From NCBI RefSeq assembly GCF_036373705.1, contig NC_089852.1, forward strand, positions 1,934,300 to 1,998,299: a DNA stretch of 64,000 bases. The letters run 5' to 3'. The DNA is from Amia ocellicauda. Taxonomy: Eukaryota; Chordata; Actinopteri; Amiiformes; Amiidae. The notes under the pieces were generated by a model, which did not search any database, was not told the DNA's origin, and saw only the letters and a list, made by a program, of their open reading frames with translations. This document shows, piece after piece, positions 24,147 to 35,216 of the stretch (position 1 is the stretch's first letter; the number at the start of each line of letters is the position of its first letter). The position numbers and the translations under genes are program-made.

Positions 24147-24740
24147 ACTGCTGGCCAATGCCTGCAGTGTGGGCGGAAACAAGTTGAGGAAGCCAGAAGT
24201 CTGAGACGAGAGGCGTCCCAGTCAGATTCCATAACATTCAATAGCTCGGCTCGGACACTCCGCTGTGCAGGACTGCGCAGGATAAACGTTGATTTTAAAC
24301 CTGAAACATTTCTAATCTTAAACACTAAACCCAAACTGTAGCCTACATCCCAAAATTTCATTTTCGATTGCAGTGCTTGCAGATGACCGCCAGGCGGCAC
24401 CACGAGTAATCTCCATAGAGTTCTATTACGGACACAGACCCCAAAACTATAATTGCATTGATAGTCAGGCAACAGACTTCCCCGTCAGACCTCAGTCAAG
24501 TACACCTGTACCTGAAAAGGTCAACGCAGCCAAAAGCTGTGCTGGCCAATGCCTGCAGTGTGGGCGGAAACAAGTTGAGGAAGCCAGAAGTCTGAGACGA
24601 GAGGCGTCCCAGTCAGATTCCATAACATTCAATAACATGCCTCGGACACTCCGCTGTGCAGGACTGCGCAAGATAAACCTGAAACATCTCTAATCTTAAA
24701 CCCTAAACCAGTGGACAGAAACCAGTACAGAGGACAATGC
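24147..24740. repeat. Tandem pair of a U6-flanking repeat
   Basis: A block of about 140 bp starting GCTGGCCAATGCCTGCAGTG occurs at 24,151-24,290 and again at 24,541-24,680 with only a few differences. Part of it (CCATAACATTCAAT onward) recurs at 37,467-37,620, and its CCATAGAG-containing right end resembles the paired blocks at 30,236 and 37,640. It lies between the U6 gene and the A-rich tract. Confidence 0.85.
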
Positions 24741-24831
24741 ACCAATTCTACAATGCAACTCTGAACAGTTTTGGATATGTTATACAGCATGTTAGACATC
24801 TTTCAATCAGCTTTCAATCAGCACCGGAAAA

Positions 24832-26385
24832 GCTATGGAAAACTGCAAAAAAACATAAAAACATAAGCAAAAAGAGAAATGCAAAAGAAAAATTTCAAAA
24901 GCAGAAACTCAGAAAGAGAAAAACAGAATTGAACTCAAAACTTGCACAAAATAAAACTACATCAATTAAGAAATGCAAATGAAAAAAGATTAACGCAAAA
25001 GAAAAACAAAAAACAGGAAAAAGAAAAGCACAAAGTAAAATACTAAAACAAAAACAGGCACAAGGATGACATGCAAATTCGTGACGCGTTCCATATTTTT
25101 GTCAATTTTTTTTTTTTTTGCAAAAACGCAAAACTGCAAGAAAACCTGCAAGGATAGTGGAAAAAGATGCAAAACCACCACAAAACAATAGAAAAATGCA
25201 AAAACGAAAGAAAAAAACAAACAAAAAATGCATAAGCAATACTAAACATGGAAAAAAAATTGTAAAAGAACAAAATGCAAAAGAAAAAAGAAAAACAAGT
25301 AAAAATGGAAAAGCAAGAAAAACAACCTAAAAGAAGAATGCAAAAACAAATACGAATTGACAGTAAAAATCACAAGAAAATTACACAACAGCAAAAAATT
25401 GCAAAAAGAAAAACACAAGAACTAAAGAAAAAACAAACACTAAAACAAAGTAAGAAAAATGTAAAAGCAATACTAAAAAAGGAAAAACAATGAAAAAATT
25501 ATTCAGAAAAAAATGCAAAAGGAAAAAGTTAAAATGGAAAGATAAGCTAAAAGTAAAATGCAAAAACAAAAGCAAAATGAGACAAAAGAAAATGATGCAA
25601 AAGCATAAAATTGCAAGAAGAAAAAACAAGCACAAAAAAAGTAAAAAACAAAATACAAGAATGAGAAAATGCAAAAGAAAAATGTAGAAAGAAAAACACA
25701 AAAGCAAATGAAATGCAAAAGCAAAAATTGCTGAAGAAAACGGAAAAGGAAAACAATATGCAAAATCTAAAAATGCAAAAACAAACAGAAGGAAAATAAT
25801 GCGACAAAAGTGCAGAAACAAAAAACGCTAATGCAAAAAGAAACCCGTTGAACTCCAAAGCAAAAAGAAATGTAGAAAGATTAACACAATAGCATTAAAC
25901 AGAAAAATAATTAAATAAATGCCAATGAAAAATTCAAAAGGAAAATGAGAACGCAAAAAAGAAAAATGCAGAAACTAACACACAATCAATGAAGAAAACA
26001 CACAAAAAAAAACACAAGAGGCAAAAACAAAAATGCAAAAGCAAAAACAAAACATCCCAATTAAAAAAATTAAGAGCAACAGCATAAAGAAAAAAATTAC
26101 ACAAAAACAAAGTGGAAATGGGAAAAAAAAATTACAATGAAGAAATGTAATATAGAAAATAAAAACAAGCAAAAAGAAAAACACTAAAAACAAACACAAA
26201 TTGACAGAAGAAAATCATAAGAAAATTAAGCAAAAGCAATAAATTGCCAAATGAAAAATGAAGAAAAAAATGCTAAAGACAGAAAGAAACTCAAAAGTAG
26301 AGAAAGTAATTCAAAAGAAAATACCAAAAACAAAGAAAATTTGCAAAAGCAAAAAACCTGTAAAACAATGAGGATAAAAACATTT
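24832..26385. repeat. 1.55-kb A-rich low-complexity tract (GCAAAA/AAAAAC)
   Basis: Composed of GCAAAA, AAAAATGC and AAAGAAAAAC words; it is the approximate reverse complement in composition and word order of the T-rich tract at 21,480-23,766. Lys/Asn-rich frames here are artefacts. Confidence 0.9.
25025..25100 (+). pseudogene. Degenerate, internally deleted U6 snRNA relic
   Basis: AAAGCACAAAG, TACTAAAAC and then GCACAAGGATGACATGCAAA with TTCGTGACGCGTTCCATATT follow U6 order, but the middle (ACAGAGA to CCTGCG) is missing. It is in opposite orientation to the intact U6 gene and inside the A-rich tract. Confidence 0.65.
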
Positions 26386-27560
26386 AATCATTGGTAAACA
26401 GACAATCACAAATATTTAAAAGGAAGAATTGAGTGTTGAAGTTACTTCCTATGGCAGTGTTGTTTTCAAAGCAATAGTAATGGAGTTGTAATCAGTAGTT
26501 CAATTTAAAAAACGATGTACTCTATGAAGATTAAAAATGTTGTCACAAAAATACATACACAGCAGGGCATTATTAAAAAAAATGGGGAAGCAGTCACGTA
26601 CCTCCGACCACAATGTATAGTTGTAATAAGAACATAAGAACATGAGAAAGTGTCCAGTCGAGAGGAGCCCATTCGCCCCATCGTGCTCGTTTGGTGTCCA
26701 TTAATAACTAAGTGATCAAGGATCCTATCCAGTCTGTTTCTGAATGTTCCCAAATTGTCTCTTCAGCCACATCGCTGGGGAGTTTGTTCAGATTGTGACG
26801 CCTCTCTGTGTGAAGAAGTGTCTCCTGTTTTCTGTCTTGAATGCCTTGAAGCCCACTTTCCATTTGTGTCCCCGGGTGCGTGTGTCCCTGCTGATCTGGA
26901 GAAGCTCCTCTGGTTTGATGTGGTCGAGGCCTTTCATGATTTTGAAGACTTGGATCAAGTCCCCACGTAGTCTCCTCTGTTCCAGGTGAAAAGGCTCAGG
27001 GGCCGGTTGCACAAAAGGTCTTAAATGCTTTTAAGACCATTTTTTAGGTCTTAGACTTAAATTTAAGCCTTAAATAAATAGGCCTGTTGCACAAAAAAAC
27101 TTAAAATCAGTTTGGTCTTAAATTGAAGTAATTTTTTAAGCCTACCCTACACCAGGCTTAAATGGGTATCTCTTTCTATAGAAACTGACATGAATCCAAC
27201 ATGGCAGCACATATGCCAAGTAATTTAGATTTTTTTATATGAAAGGGCATACATACAAAGTAATGTAAGTTTAACTAATAATAGTTGCAACTAATTTGAC
27301 ACTGAAATGTTTAATTTAATGAAAACAAACTGTATTAATACTTTAGGTGAACTATTACAAATCTATTATCTAGTATCTATTATAAAGAATGACAACCAAC
27401 AACTATACAATAATACTTTTCTCCTTCCCCATTTAACTCGAATCATGCCATTTATAACTTTAACATTTTGATTTCTAGTTTAAGTTTTTCCCTTTACAAC
27501 AAAAGATTTCCCTTCTGTAGTTCCAACAATTCAACGTAAAGGTCCTCTCTTTGAACCTTA

Positions 27561-28809
27561 TTAGGCCGGCCCTGGGCCACCTCAAATTTAGTCCGGCTTT
27601 TTTCAGACACCCCGTTCACATTTGCGGGTTTAGGAGCCTCAGTGCGTCACATATGCGGGCGAAAATCCAGCCTAAAGGAAATGCATGCCGGGAATAAACA
27701 CATCTGCTCAAACAAACCAGTGATGCAGGACATTAGCTCTGCTTACAGGTGTCTGCGCTGTGTTTATAATCACAACTTATTAATATCGATTGGCTATTGT
27801 TTGGTTCTATATTTTATTTGAAAGTAATCTTAACCCTTTGCAGCCGAAGCTTTCTAAAAGAATTAAAAATGTGCTGGTTCAATGGGGAATCTAATTAATA
27901 TATTTCCCTTTTGTCTTCGGTTCTGCAAGTCTAAAAGTGCTTTTATACAATCCACCCAAAAGCGAAGCACCTTTATTAGGACATCTGCATTAAATCACAA
28001 AAAATCGTATCGAAAGCAGCCTCTGTGATGCGTCTATAGTCATATCCTCCGACAGCAGCGCTCGGACACTTCCTGCGGTTTCTGTTTTAACTTTATCTTC
28101 ATCCACATTGTAAACAGCGCATTCATTTCTGCATCGTCCCAGTTTTTACCTCTAACGCCGGCATTTGTGGTTGTACTACTCAGCTCAATATAATCGCATT
28201 CCGGATTGGATAGTAAAGAGCTGGTCTCGTATTAAAATGCACTGATTTGAATGGAAACCTGCTTCAGTTAAATTTATATAGTTTTAATGCAAAATTCAGA
28301 TAATTAATAAAGTTACGGTCCCGTTCACAATTTCACAATGCAATTTCCACGTGTAAAATGCATGCTGTTAAATTTCAGACTTCAATCATACTCAGTACAA
28401 GAAAAAACAAAGCAAGTTTACCAGCTACACACACTTTCATTTTAATTGACCGAGTAGTTTGAACTGTTTACATCATTATAACTCATTACTTAGCCTAGAC
28501 TTTTATAATATATATAAAGATGTGAGCTAGCAAAATGTAATGGTACATTTAAGGCTATAGATCGATATGACATTCAAATAATAGAGACAATACTGTGTGT
28601 CCTGCAGCGGTGTGAGCCGTCTTGGTGCCCATGTTTACTCTGTGTTTACTCTTTGTTTACTCCGCATCTCTCAGACACGCATCTCTGGGGGCGGGGCTTG
28701 AGTTGCGTCACACGCTGACACTTTCCACCGGCCCAGGGCCCGGCGCGTCACATTCACATTTAGGCCGCATTAGGCCGGGTCAAAAGATTTAGGCCCTGGG
28801 CTGGCCTAA
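27561..28809. mobile_element. Nested 1.25-kb element with TTAGGCCGGCCCTGGGCC termini
   Basis: Left end TTAGGCCGGCCCTGGGCC and right end, inverted, TTAGGCCAGCCCAGGGCC agree at 16 of 18 positions. CpG-rich subterminal regions (GCGTCACAT, GTGACGC) sit at both ends. No open frame of note and no clear target duplication, so the superfamily is unassigned. A piggyBac-like TTAACCCTTTGCAGCC occurs inside at 27,830. Confidence 0.45.
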
Positions 28810-29204
28810 CGTGTAAAATAAGCAATATATATTAATAATTGTAACTATACAAATAGGCATACGTTAAAATTAGTATTTGTATTAGACACCACTCCAAAAC
28901 AATACGCATATTATCATTTATATATGTTTAATATAACAAGTGTTTCAGCTATTATAACAGATGATGCGCAGTGAGGTTTGCAGAAGCTGTCCGGTAACTA
29001 GAGGGTTAGAAATGTACTGAGCAAAAGCAGGACGTGTCCCCACCCAGCGGCTTATTAAACGTAGCGAGTGTCAGTGAGTTGTATGTATAAAAACCTCTCG
29101 TTGAACTCGTAAAAACGTAGAATACACTTTCTATTATTGATTGTACTGTATTTAAACATAACATGAACAGTGCTTTTAAAAACTAATTTAAAAATACATT
29201 TACA

Positions 29205-29377
29205 GTGCGCACTATGGCAGGGTTGATGGCATTTGCGTTTCATGTTATTTCATTCCAGGGTTCATTTTTGTCAGCATTTCCACCCAAATGTACCCGTTTT
29301 CTTATGATTAGTTGCTCAACTATCACAAGTTTTTCATTTTCGGTGAAATTTATATTTTTTACTTTACAAGCAGCCAT
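29205..29377 (-). pseudogene. Myb/SANT-like DNA-binding gene fragment of the Harbinger element
   Basis: Minus-strand frame from ATG at 29,377 reads MAACKVKNINFTENEKLVIV, then EQLIIRKRVHLGG, and PWNEIT with NAINPAIVRTV. The FT-x-x-E...LV pattern, W-x-x-I and RTV spacing resemble the trihelix/Myb-like partner protein encoded by Harbinger transposons. The frame is truncated. Confidence 0.5.
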
Positions 29378-30235
29378 TTTGTTTATTTCGTTCTTCACAA
29401 AAATAATAAGACCAGACTTTGCTGCTTAGCAACATCAGTTAGGCAGGGCTAACGTAAGACCCGCGGGGTTTTGTTTCGTGTTATCGCCAGGTCTTACGTA
29501 GGTCCAATTTAACAGGACTTAGACTAGGGCTAAGACTTAAAATAAGACCTTTTTAGTGCAACCGGCCCCAGTTCCCTCAGTCTCTCAGTAGGACTTTCCC
29601 TTCAGACCTGGAATAAGTCTGGTTGCTCTCCTCTGAACTGCCTCTAGAGCAGCGATATCTTTCTTGAAGTGTGGAGCCCAGAACTGTCCACAGTATCCAG
29701 ATGAGCTCTGACTAGTGCATTGTACAGTCTGAACATCACTGCCCTTGTTCTCAATTCTACACTTTTGACAATATACCCCAGCATTGTGTTTGTCTTTTTT
29801 ATTGCTTCCCCACATTGCTTGGATGGAGAAAGTGAGGAGTCCACATAGACTCCTAGGTCTTTCTCATGCGTTACTTCATCTAGTTCTGTTCCTCCCATAG
29901 TGTAGTTATAGTGGACATGTTTGTTACCTGCATGCATTACCTTGCACTTGTCCACACGTAATATTGTAAACCAGTCCGAACAATACTTATTGCCAAAAAA
30001 TCCGCATGCAGAAAGTCAGAATATTTTAAAACAAAAACAAAATAGTAAAAGTATAGAGGTAGTTCCACAATCCCACACATTAAAAACAGAGGTAATCAGC
30101 TTTGATATCAATTAGTGGAGTCCGCACTTCACTCCTTTATCTATCTGCCATCTTACTTTTAGAATCCTTCCCCATACTGTGCAACATTCACCTGGTCTGC
30201 AAAGAGACGCCTCCACCAAAGTGCGTTGTTGGCTC

Positions 30236-30660
30236 CATGAGTAATGTCCATAGAGTTATGAAGACACACAGACCAGTGGAGCAATCCCAGACAGCTCAGG
30301 AACACCCACATCACAATTTCAGTAAAATACAGATATGAAACACACCATTGATTACTGTTCAGCTGATGGATATTTTTTCACATTTTATGAAACTAAACAA
30401 TGCTTCCACAAACTCTTCTTCCAGTCAGTGACTGTAGTAACAGTGAGCTGCACCAGAGGGCAGCCACAATCCAATGGTAGAAAGAGATAGAAATGAGAAG
30501 TGAACAGCAGTCTGGTGCTGCTGAAATTCAGTTACAGTCATATCATGTAACATGAAATTAATATTGTCATGTTTTAGGGCACTGGATCAGTCCTTTAAAC
30601 ACTTTTTGCTTAATATGGCATTGGAAACCGCTGATTAAACGTGTATTTGTATTGAGCTGC
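30236..30660 (+). repeat. Low-copy repeat, copy A (paired with 37,640-38,050)
   Basis: Starts ATGAGTAATGTCCATAGAGT and runs about 400 bp with only scattered differences from the block at 37,640. It contains a CTCF-like GCTGCACCAGAGGGCAGCC at 30,447-30,465. Incomer copy 2 begins about 170 bp downstream. Confidence 0.85.
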
Positions 30661-30826
30661 AGCCAGAGGTGGCATGGTCATGTCAAATGTGTGCTATCTA
30701 CCACCCTTAGTGTATAGATAGATTATTATCCCTGAGGGGAAATAATTCATGTATGCACACTGGCTGTAAAAACTTACATAACAATGACGTGGTAAAAAGG
30801 TTTAAAAAAAACTATACATATACATA

Positions 30827-32041
30827 CATTCACCTAAAGGCTTATTAGGAACACCATACTAATACTGTGTTTGACCCCCTTTCGCCTTCAGAACTGCCTT
30901 AATTCTACATGGCATTGATTCAACAAGGTGCTGAAAGCATTCTTTAGAAATGTTGGCCCATATTGATAGGATAGCATCTTGCAGTTGATGGAGATTTGTG
31001 GGATGCACATCCAGGGCACAAAGCTCCCGTTCCACCACATCCCAAAGATGCTCTATTGGGTTGAGATCTGGTGACTGTGGGGGCCAGTTTAGTACAGTGA
31101 ACTCATTGTCATGTTCAAGAAACCAATTTGAAATGATTCGACCTTTGTGACATGGTGCATTATCCTGCTGGAAGTAGCCATCAGAGGATGGGTACATGGT
31201 GGTCATAAAGGGATGGACATGGTCAGAAACAATGCTCAGGTAGGCCGTGGCATTTAAACGATGCCCAATTGGCACTAAGGGGCCTAAAGTGTGCCAAGAA
31301 AACATCCCCCACACCATTACACCACCACCACCAGCCTGCACAGTGGTAACAAGGCATGATGGATCCATGTTCTCATTCTGTTTACGCCAAGTTCTGACTC
31401 TACCATCTGAATGTCTCAACAGAAATCGAGACTCATCAGACCAGGCAACATTTTTCCAGTCTTCAACTGTCCAATTTTGGTGAGCTTGTGCAAATTGTAG
31501 CCTCTTTTTCCTATTTGTAGTGGAGATGAGTGGTACCCGGTGGGGTCTTCTGCTGTTGTAGCCCATCCGCCTCAAGGTTGTACGTGTTGTGGCTTCACAA
31601 ATGCTTTGCTGCATACCTCGGTTGTAACGAGTGGTTATTTCAGTCAAAGTTGCTCTTCTATCAGCTTGAATCAGTCGGCCCATTCTCCTCTGACCTCTAG
31701 CATCAACAAGGCATTTTCGCCCACAGGACTGCCGCATACTGGATGTTTTTCCCTTTTCACACCATTCTTTGTAAACCCTAGAAATGGTTGTGCGTGAAAA
31801 TCCCAGTAACTGAGCAGATTGTGAAAAACCGGCCCGTCTGGCACCAACAACCATGCCACGCTCAAAATTGCTTAAATCACCTTTCTTTCCCATTCAGACA
31901 TTCAGTTTGGAGTTCAGGAGATTGTCTTGACCAGGACCACACCCCTAAATGCATTGAAGCAACTGCCATGTGATTGGTTGGTTAGATAATTGCATTAATG
32001 AGAAATTGAACAGGTGTTCCTAATAATCCTTTAGGTGAGTG
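30827..32041 (-). mobile_element. Tc1/mariner DD36E (Incomer-type) transposon, copy 2
   Basis: Same terminal inverted repeats as copy 1 (right end perfect; left end has CATTCACC for CACTCACC and GGCTTATT for GGATTATT), flanked by TA. 1,215 bp, transposase on the minus strand. Confidence 0.95.
30859..31893 (-). CDS. DD36E Tc1/mariner transposase, open reading frame intact (344 aa)
   Basis: Cut-and-paste transposase. N-terminal paired-like helix-turn-helix region, then a second HTH, then the DDE nuclease: WSDESRFLLRH (first D), GYFQQDNAPCHKGR (second D) and SPDLNPIEHLWD (E), with 36 residues between the second D and the E. The frame is uninterrupted, but compared with the 346-residue copy it lacks two residues in the first DNA-binding domain (RRAGFSQSAQLL instead of RRAGLSISQSAQLL). 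This could weaken DNA binding. The DD36E spacing is the hallmark of the Incomer family. Confidence 0.93.
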   Translation of the reverse strand: MGKKGDLSNFERGMVVGARRAGFSQSAQLLGFSRTTISRVYKEWCEKGKTSSMRQSCGRKCLVDARGQRRMGRLIQADRRATLTEITTRYNRGMQQSICEATTRTTLRRMGYNSRRPHRVPLISTTNRKKRLQFAQAHQNWTVEDWKNVAWSDESRFLLRHSDGRVRTWRKQNENMDPSCLVTTVQAGGGGVMVWGMFSWHTLGPLVPIGHRLNATAYLSIVSDHVHPFMTTMYPSSDGYFQQDNAPCHKGRIISNWFLEHDNEFTVLNWPPQSPDLNPIEHLWDVVERELCALDVHPTNLHQLQDAILSIWANISKECFQHLVESMPCRIKAVLKAKGGQTQY

Positions 32042-33189
32042 TATATATACACACACAAACATACATAATTATACACAAATGTATACATAATATATACACA
32101 TGACTTTACATAGTCTTGTCAGCCATACAATAACTAGCAAAATATAAAATACAATCCAATTTCACATTTAAATATATAGATGATGCATACATAACTATGC
32201 CATGACACTTTCAAGGTTTTAAAAGTATTAAGTGTGTCGACACAAGAGAAGCTAAAAACCAGGACATTTAAACAATTAATTAAATGCTCTGGTGTCCCAA
32301 CAATTCTCTCAAGATTAAGAAGGTGGTGCTGGAGATCCCCATGTAATTTCATGTCACACAGATAGCTTATTTTTAGATTTTAGACTACTCTCAGAAGACC
32401 CTTTGAATGTGAATACTCGTGCCCATCCCTAATACATACACATATATCTATGTGTATGCACACACAAAAATAAATAACAATTTCAATCTGGCTTTGTGAA
32501 GTGCATCGACTAGAGTCTGGGGCCCTGCACTCCCCGGCCCTGGTCCTGGGGCCCTTCTGTCCAGCTGCCTTCAGTTCTGGTACAGCTCTGTTAGGCTAAT
32601 CAGAGCCTACTAGCAATTTTAAACCACTGGAGATTTTCAAAGTGAATATAAAAATATGAAGCAAAGTGATGGTTCAGGCACTAAACTCCCCTAATCACAC
32701 ACAGCAGGTTAAAGCCAATTGGCTGCCTCAGAAAACGAACAGGAGAAAATAGTATTTAACTCACCCAATTCAGCATCCCCTGCTGTGCTTTTGAAGTCAT
32801 CATGCTCCTGCTTGTGCTCCTCTTTTGGTTGCTTCTTCATTGTGCCTCTTTCCTCTGCATTTTCATCTGGTTCTGACACTTTTTTGTCCATATTCTTCCA
32901 TAACGCGATACATCAACATCTGCCCTCGCACAACTTCAAGTGAACCCCTCTTCTGACAGCGTCTCCTCACCCCATGTCCGGGTCCTGGTTTACTTCTCAT
33001 CTCATTTACCTTCTACAGAGATTTAATCTCTCTCACCACTCCAGGTCATGGCACATGGTCTGTAGCTACAACAGCTACTCAAACACCATAATCGAGCGAC
33101 GTCATCAAAATCCAGGATGCTGGTCTCGTCTGTCTTTGAACTTTACTTACTCTGCGATGTCAACAATGTGATCTTTGCGAATGATCTAA
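32042..33189. other. Gene-free stretch
   Basis: AT-rich, with short CA/TA runs near 32,042-32,100 and 32,430-32,480. A 60-residue charged minus-strand frame at 32,709-32,891 has no recognisable motif. I see nothing I can name. Confidence 0.4.
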
Positions 33190-33700
33190 TAATTTAGTGC
33201 CTGGGGTTGGTTTCTCTCTCCTCTGTTGGGCGATCAGGCCTGGCTCGTAGTCTGCTTTCCAATTCACCGCAAAGGTGTTCGATGGGATTGAGGTCAGGGC
33301 TTTGTGCAGGGCAGTCAAGTTCTTCCACACCAATCTCGAAAAACCATTTCTGTATTGACCTCGCTTTGTGCACAGGCATTGTTATAATGAAACAGGAAAG
33401 GGCCTTCCCCAAACTGTTGTCACAAAGTTGGGAGTTCAAAATAGACTACAGCTCATTGTATGCTGTAGCGTTAAGATTTCCCTTCAGTGGAACAAAGGGG
33501 CCCGAACCATGAAAATCAGCCCTAGACCATTATTCCTCCTCCACCAATGTTTTCAGTTCACACTATGCATTTGAGCATGTAGCGTACTCCTGGCATCTGC
33601 CAAACCAAGATTCGTCTGTCAGAATGCCAGATGGTGAAGCATGATTCATCACTCCAGAGAACATTTCCACTAGTGGAATTTATAAATAAATTTCAGGAGC
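33190..33700 (-). pseudogene. Decayed Tc1 transposase fragment (DD34E-like)
   Basis: Minus-strand frame includes KARSIQKWFFEIGVEELDCP and AQSPDLNPIEHLCGELESRL, the region around the catalytic E of Tc1 transposases; another frame upstream reads TDESWFGRCQE-like residues around the first part. Multiple frameshifts, no intact ends. Confidence 0.7.
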
Positions 33701-33789
33701 AAGACAAACTCTGATGTCATCACTCTCACATCCGGTCAAAGAGTATAAATACTCAGTCATCAACATACACCCCCTAACGTTTGTTGTTT

Positions 33790-34320
33790 TGCATTGTTTT
33801 GCATCAACCACTGCGATCCTCCAGTGCCAGAAGACTAACTCTACCTCCTCTCCACTCTCCTTCCTCCAGAGCCGCTCCTTCTCATCTCTGGCGCCTAAAT
33901 GGTGGAACGACCTGCCCACCGAAGTCAAAACAGCAGAGTCCTTGACCTCATTCCGGCGCTTACTCAAGACGCATCTTTTCCGACAGCACTTGTAATATTA
34001 GTCCTTTTATCCCCGTTAGATAGCACTTCACAGTTTTATTGTGCTTCTTGCGTTCTTGATTGTTTTCCTCCTTGCTCCCTTTCCCGTAGCCCTTGACTGT
34101 GACCCTACATCTTGATAGCACTTAGCTTTCACCGTCCAGGATGTAGGACCTCACTTACTGTACTTGTGTAAATTGTAAATTGTAATTTGTAAAATGTATT
34201 ATCTTGAATTTTGTAATGATTGATGCCTTGTACTAACTGTATTTTTGCCCTGGCTAAGGGCGTCTGCCAAGAAAAATAAAAAATAAAATAATAATAATAA
34301 TAATAATAATAATAATCAAC
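33790..34320 (+). pseudogene. L2/Rex-like LINE 3' end with AAT tail
   Basis: Encodes SFSSLAPKWWNDLPTEVK and ESLTSFRRLLKTHLFRQHL, the C-terminal signature of L2/CR1-clade reverse transcriptases, followed by a 3' UTR ending GGGCGTCTGCCAAGAAAAAT and an (AAT)n tail. A related tail occurs at 41,170-41,375. Confidence 0.72.
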
Positions 34321-35216
34321 TCGTTGCCCAGTTCCAGGTCAAGCGCTACGGCCCCCTCCCGACTCCGTGATCGCCACATAATTGTGCTCTACCTCGACTC
34401 ATCTCCGTCTCCGACCAATTGCTTCATCGCCTCCCACTGCCGACTCCCTCCTGGAACTCAGTGCTCCTGCTGCTTCTCCAGCTAGCCAAGCCACAGCCCC
34501 TGCTCTTCCTCTCAACAATGGTGCACCTCGGTGTTCCCACTACAGCGGCTCTGGTCCACGCTGTCCACACTATCTGTTTCCGGATCTGTCGGTGATTCAG
34601 CATGTCTACTGCTCCACGCCCCATATCCCCACACCCCCTCCCCTGGGCCCAGCACCTTCTCCTGTGGCTATATCCTTTTCCTCTGTCTATACTGTCTGCT
34701 GTCCCGACTGGAGAGCCGCTTGGCGTGGGCCACATCCCACCTCAGGCCCTGGTTTCCTTTTCCATGCCCCCAGCTCATTCCCTGCAGTGTTGGAGGGCCC
34801 CACCCTCCCAAACCCCACTTTCGCTGGTGCCCTCTCTTCAGCCATGGACGGCTGTCCCTCTGCCCCACCCCTAGCCTCGTTTGGTTGCCCCCTTGGTCCC
34901 CCCTGCAGCCCCGTGCAGCTATTTCCTGCACCCCCCTGTGGCTATTTCCTGACCCCCCCCACTGCACTGTATGGTTACCTCCCTGTTCCCCCCGCAGCAC
35001 CACCTGGAGTCCCATGCGGCTCCCCTGCTGCACCATACAGTTATCTCCCCGTTCCACATGCGGCTTTCCCCAGGTTTCTGAACCAAACCCCCTGGTCGCC
35101 ACTGATGCTCATCCAGCTTCCTTCCTTCTCTCCCTGCTCCTCTTCCTCTGCCCAGGGACTACACGTTCTCCACTGCTACCCCTCTACTTCCCCCTACCAT
35201 TCCTCTCTCAGGTAGG
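34320..35216 (+). other. C-rich stretch with a long non-homologous open frame
   Basis: A 277-residue Pro/Ser/Cys-rich frame spans 34,382-35,215, and other frames are also open because of the C-rich composition. It may be a degraded ORF1 or gag of the retroelement that follows, but no domain supports this. Confidence 0.3.

Larger units (their letters stand above)
27000..29568. mobile_element. Harbinger-like nonautonomous DNA transposon with CAG target duplication
   Basis: Ends are GGGCCGGTTGCACAAAAGGT on the left and, inverted, GGGCCGGTTGCACTAAAAAG on the right, with both followed by GGTCTTA. The flanking host LINE gives a 3-bp duplication CAG (26,997-26,999 and 29,569-29,571), the length typical of PIF/Harbinger. 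A subterminal copy of the end motif (GGCCTGTTGCACAAAAAAAC) lies near 27,081. It retains part of a Myb/SANT-like gene but no DDE nuclease. Another element is nested inside. Confidence 0.75.
26630..29975 (-). mobile_element. CR1-like LINE 3' half, split by a Harbinger-like insertion
   Basis: Minus strand, right part (29,971-29,570): [71 protein letters not shown]. Left part (26,999-26,632): PFHLEQRRLRGDLIQVFKIM, LLQISRDTRTRGHKWKVGFK and the 3' UTR ending in TTCTTATG octamers (seen as CATAAGAA on plus). The two parts join exactly if the 2.57-kb insertion and one copy of CAG are removed. Upstream reverse-transcriptase domains are missing. Confidence 0.82.

Noticed and set aside
21557-25860. Many Phe/Leu-rich or Lys-rich open frames suggesting membrane proteins
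   Set aside because: Low-complexity T-rich and A-rich tracts; hydrophobic composition is a by-product of TTT/TTG/TGC codons.
34382-35215. A 277-residue Pro/Ser/Cys-rich protein
   Set aside because: Several frames are open at once in C-rich sequence, and no domain is visible. At best a degraded retroelement ORF.
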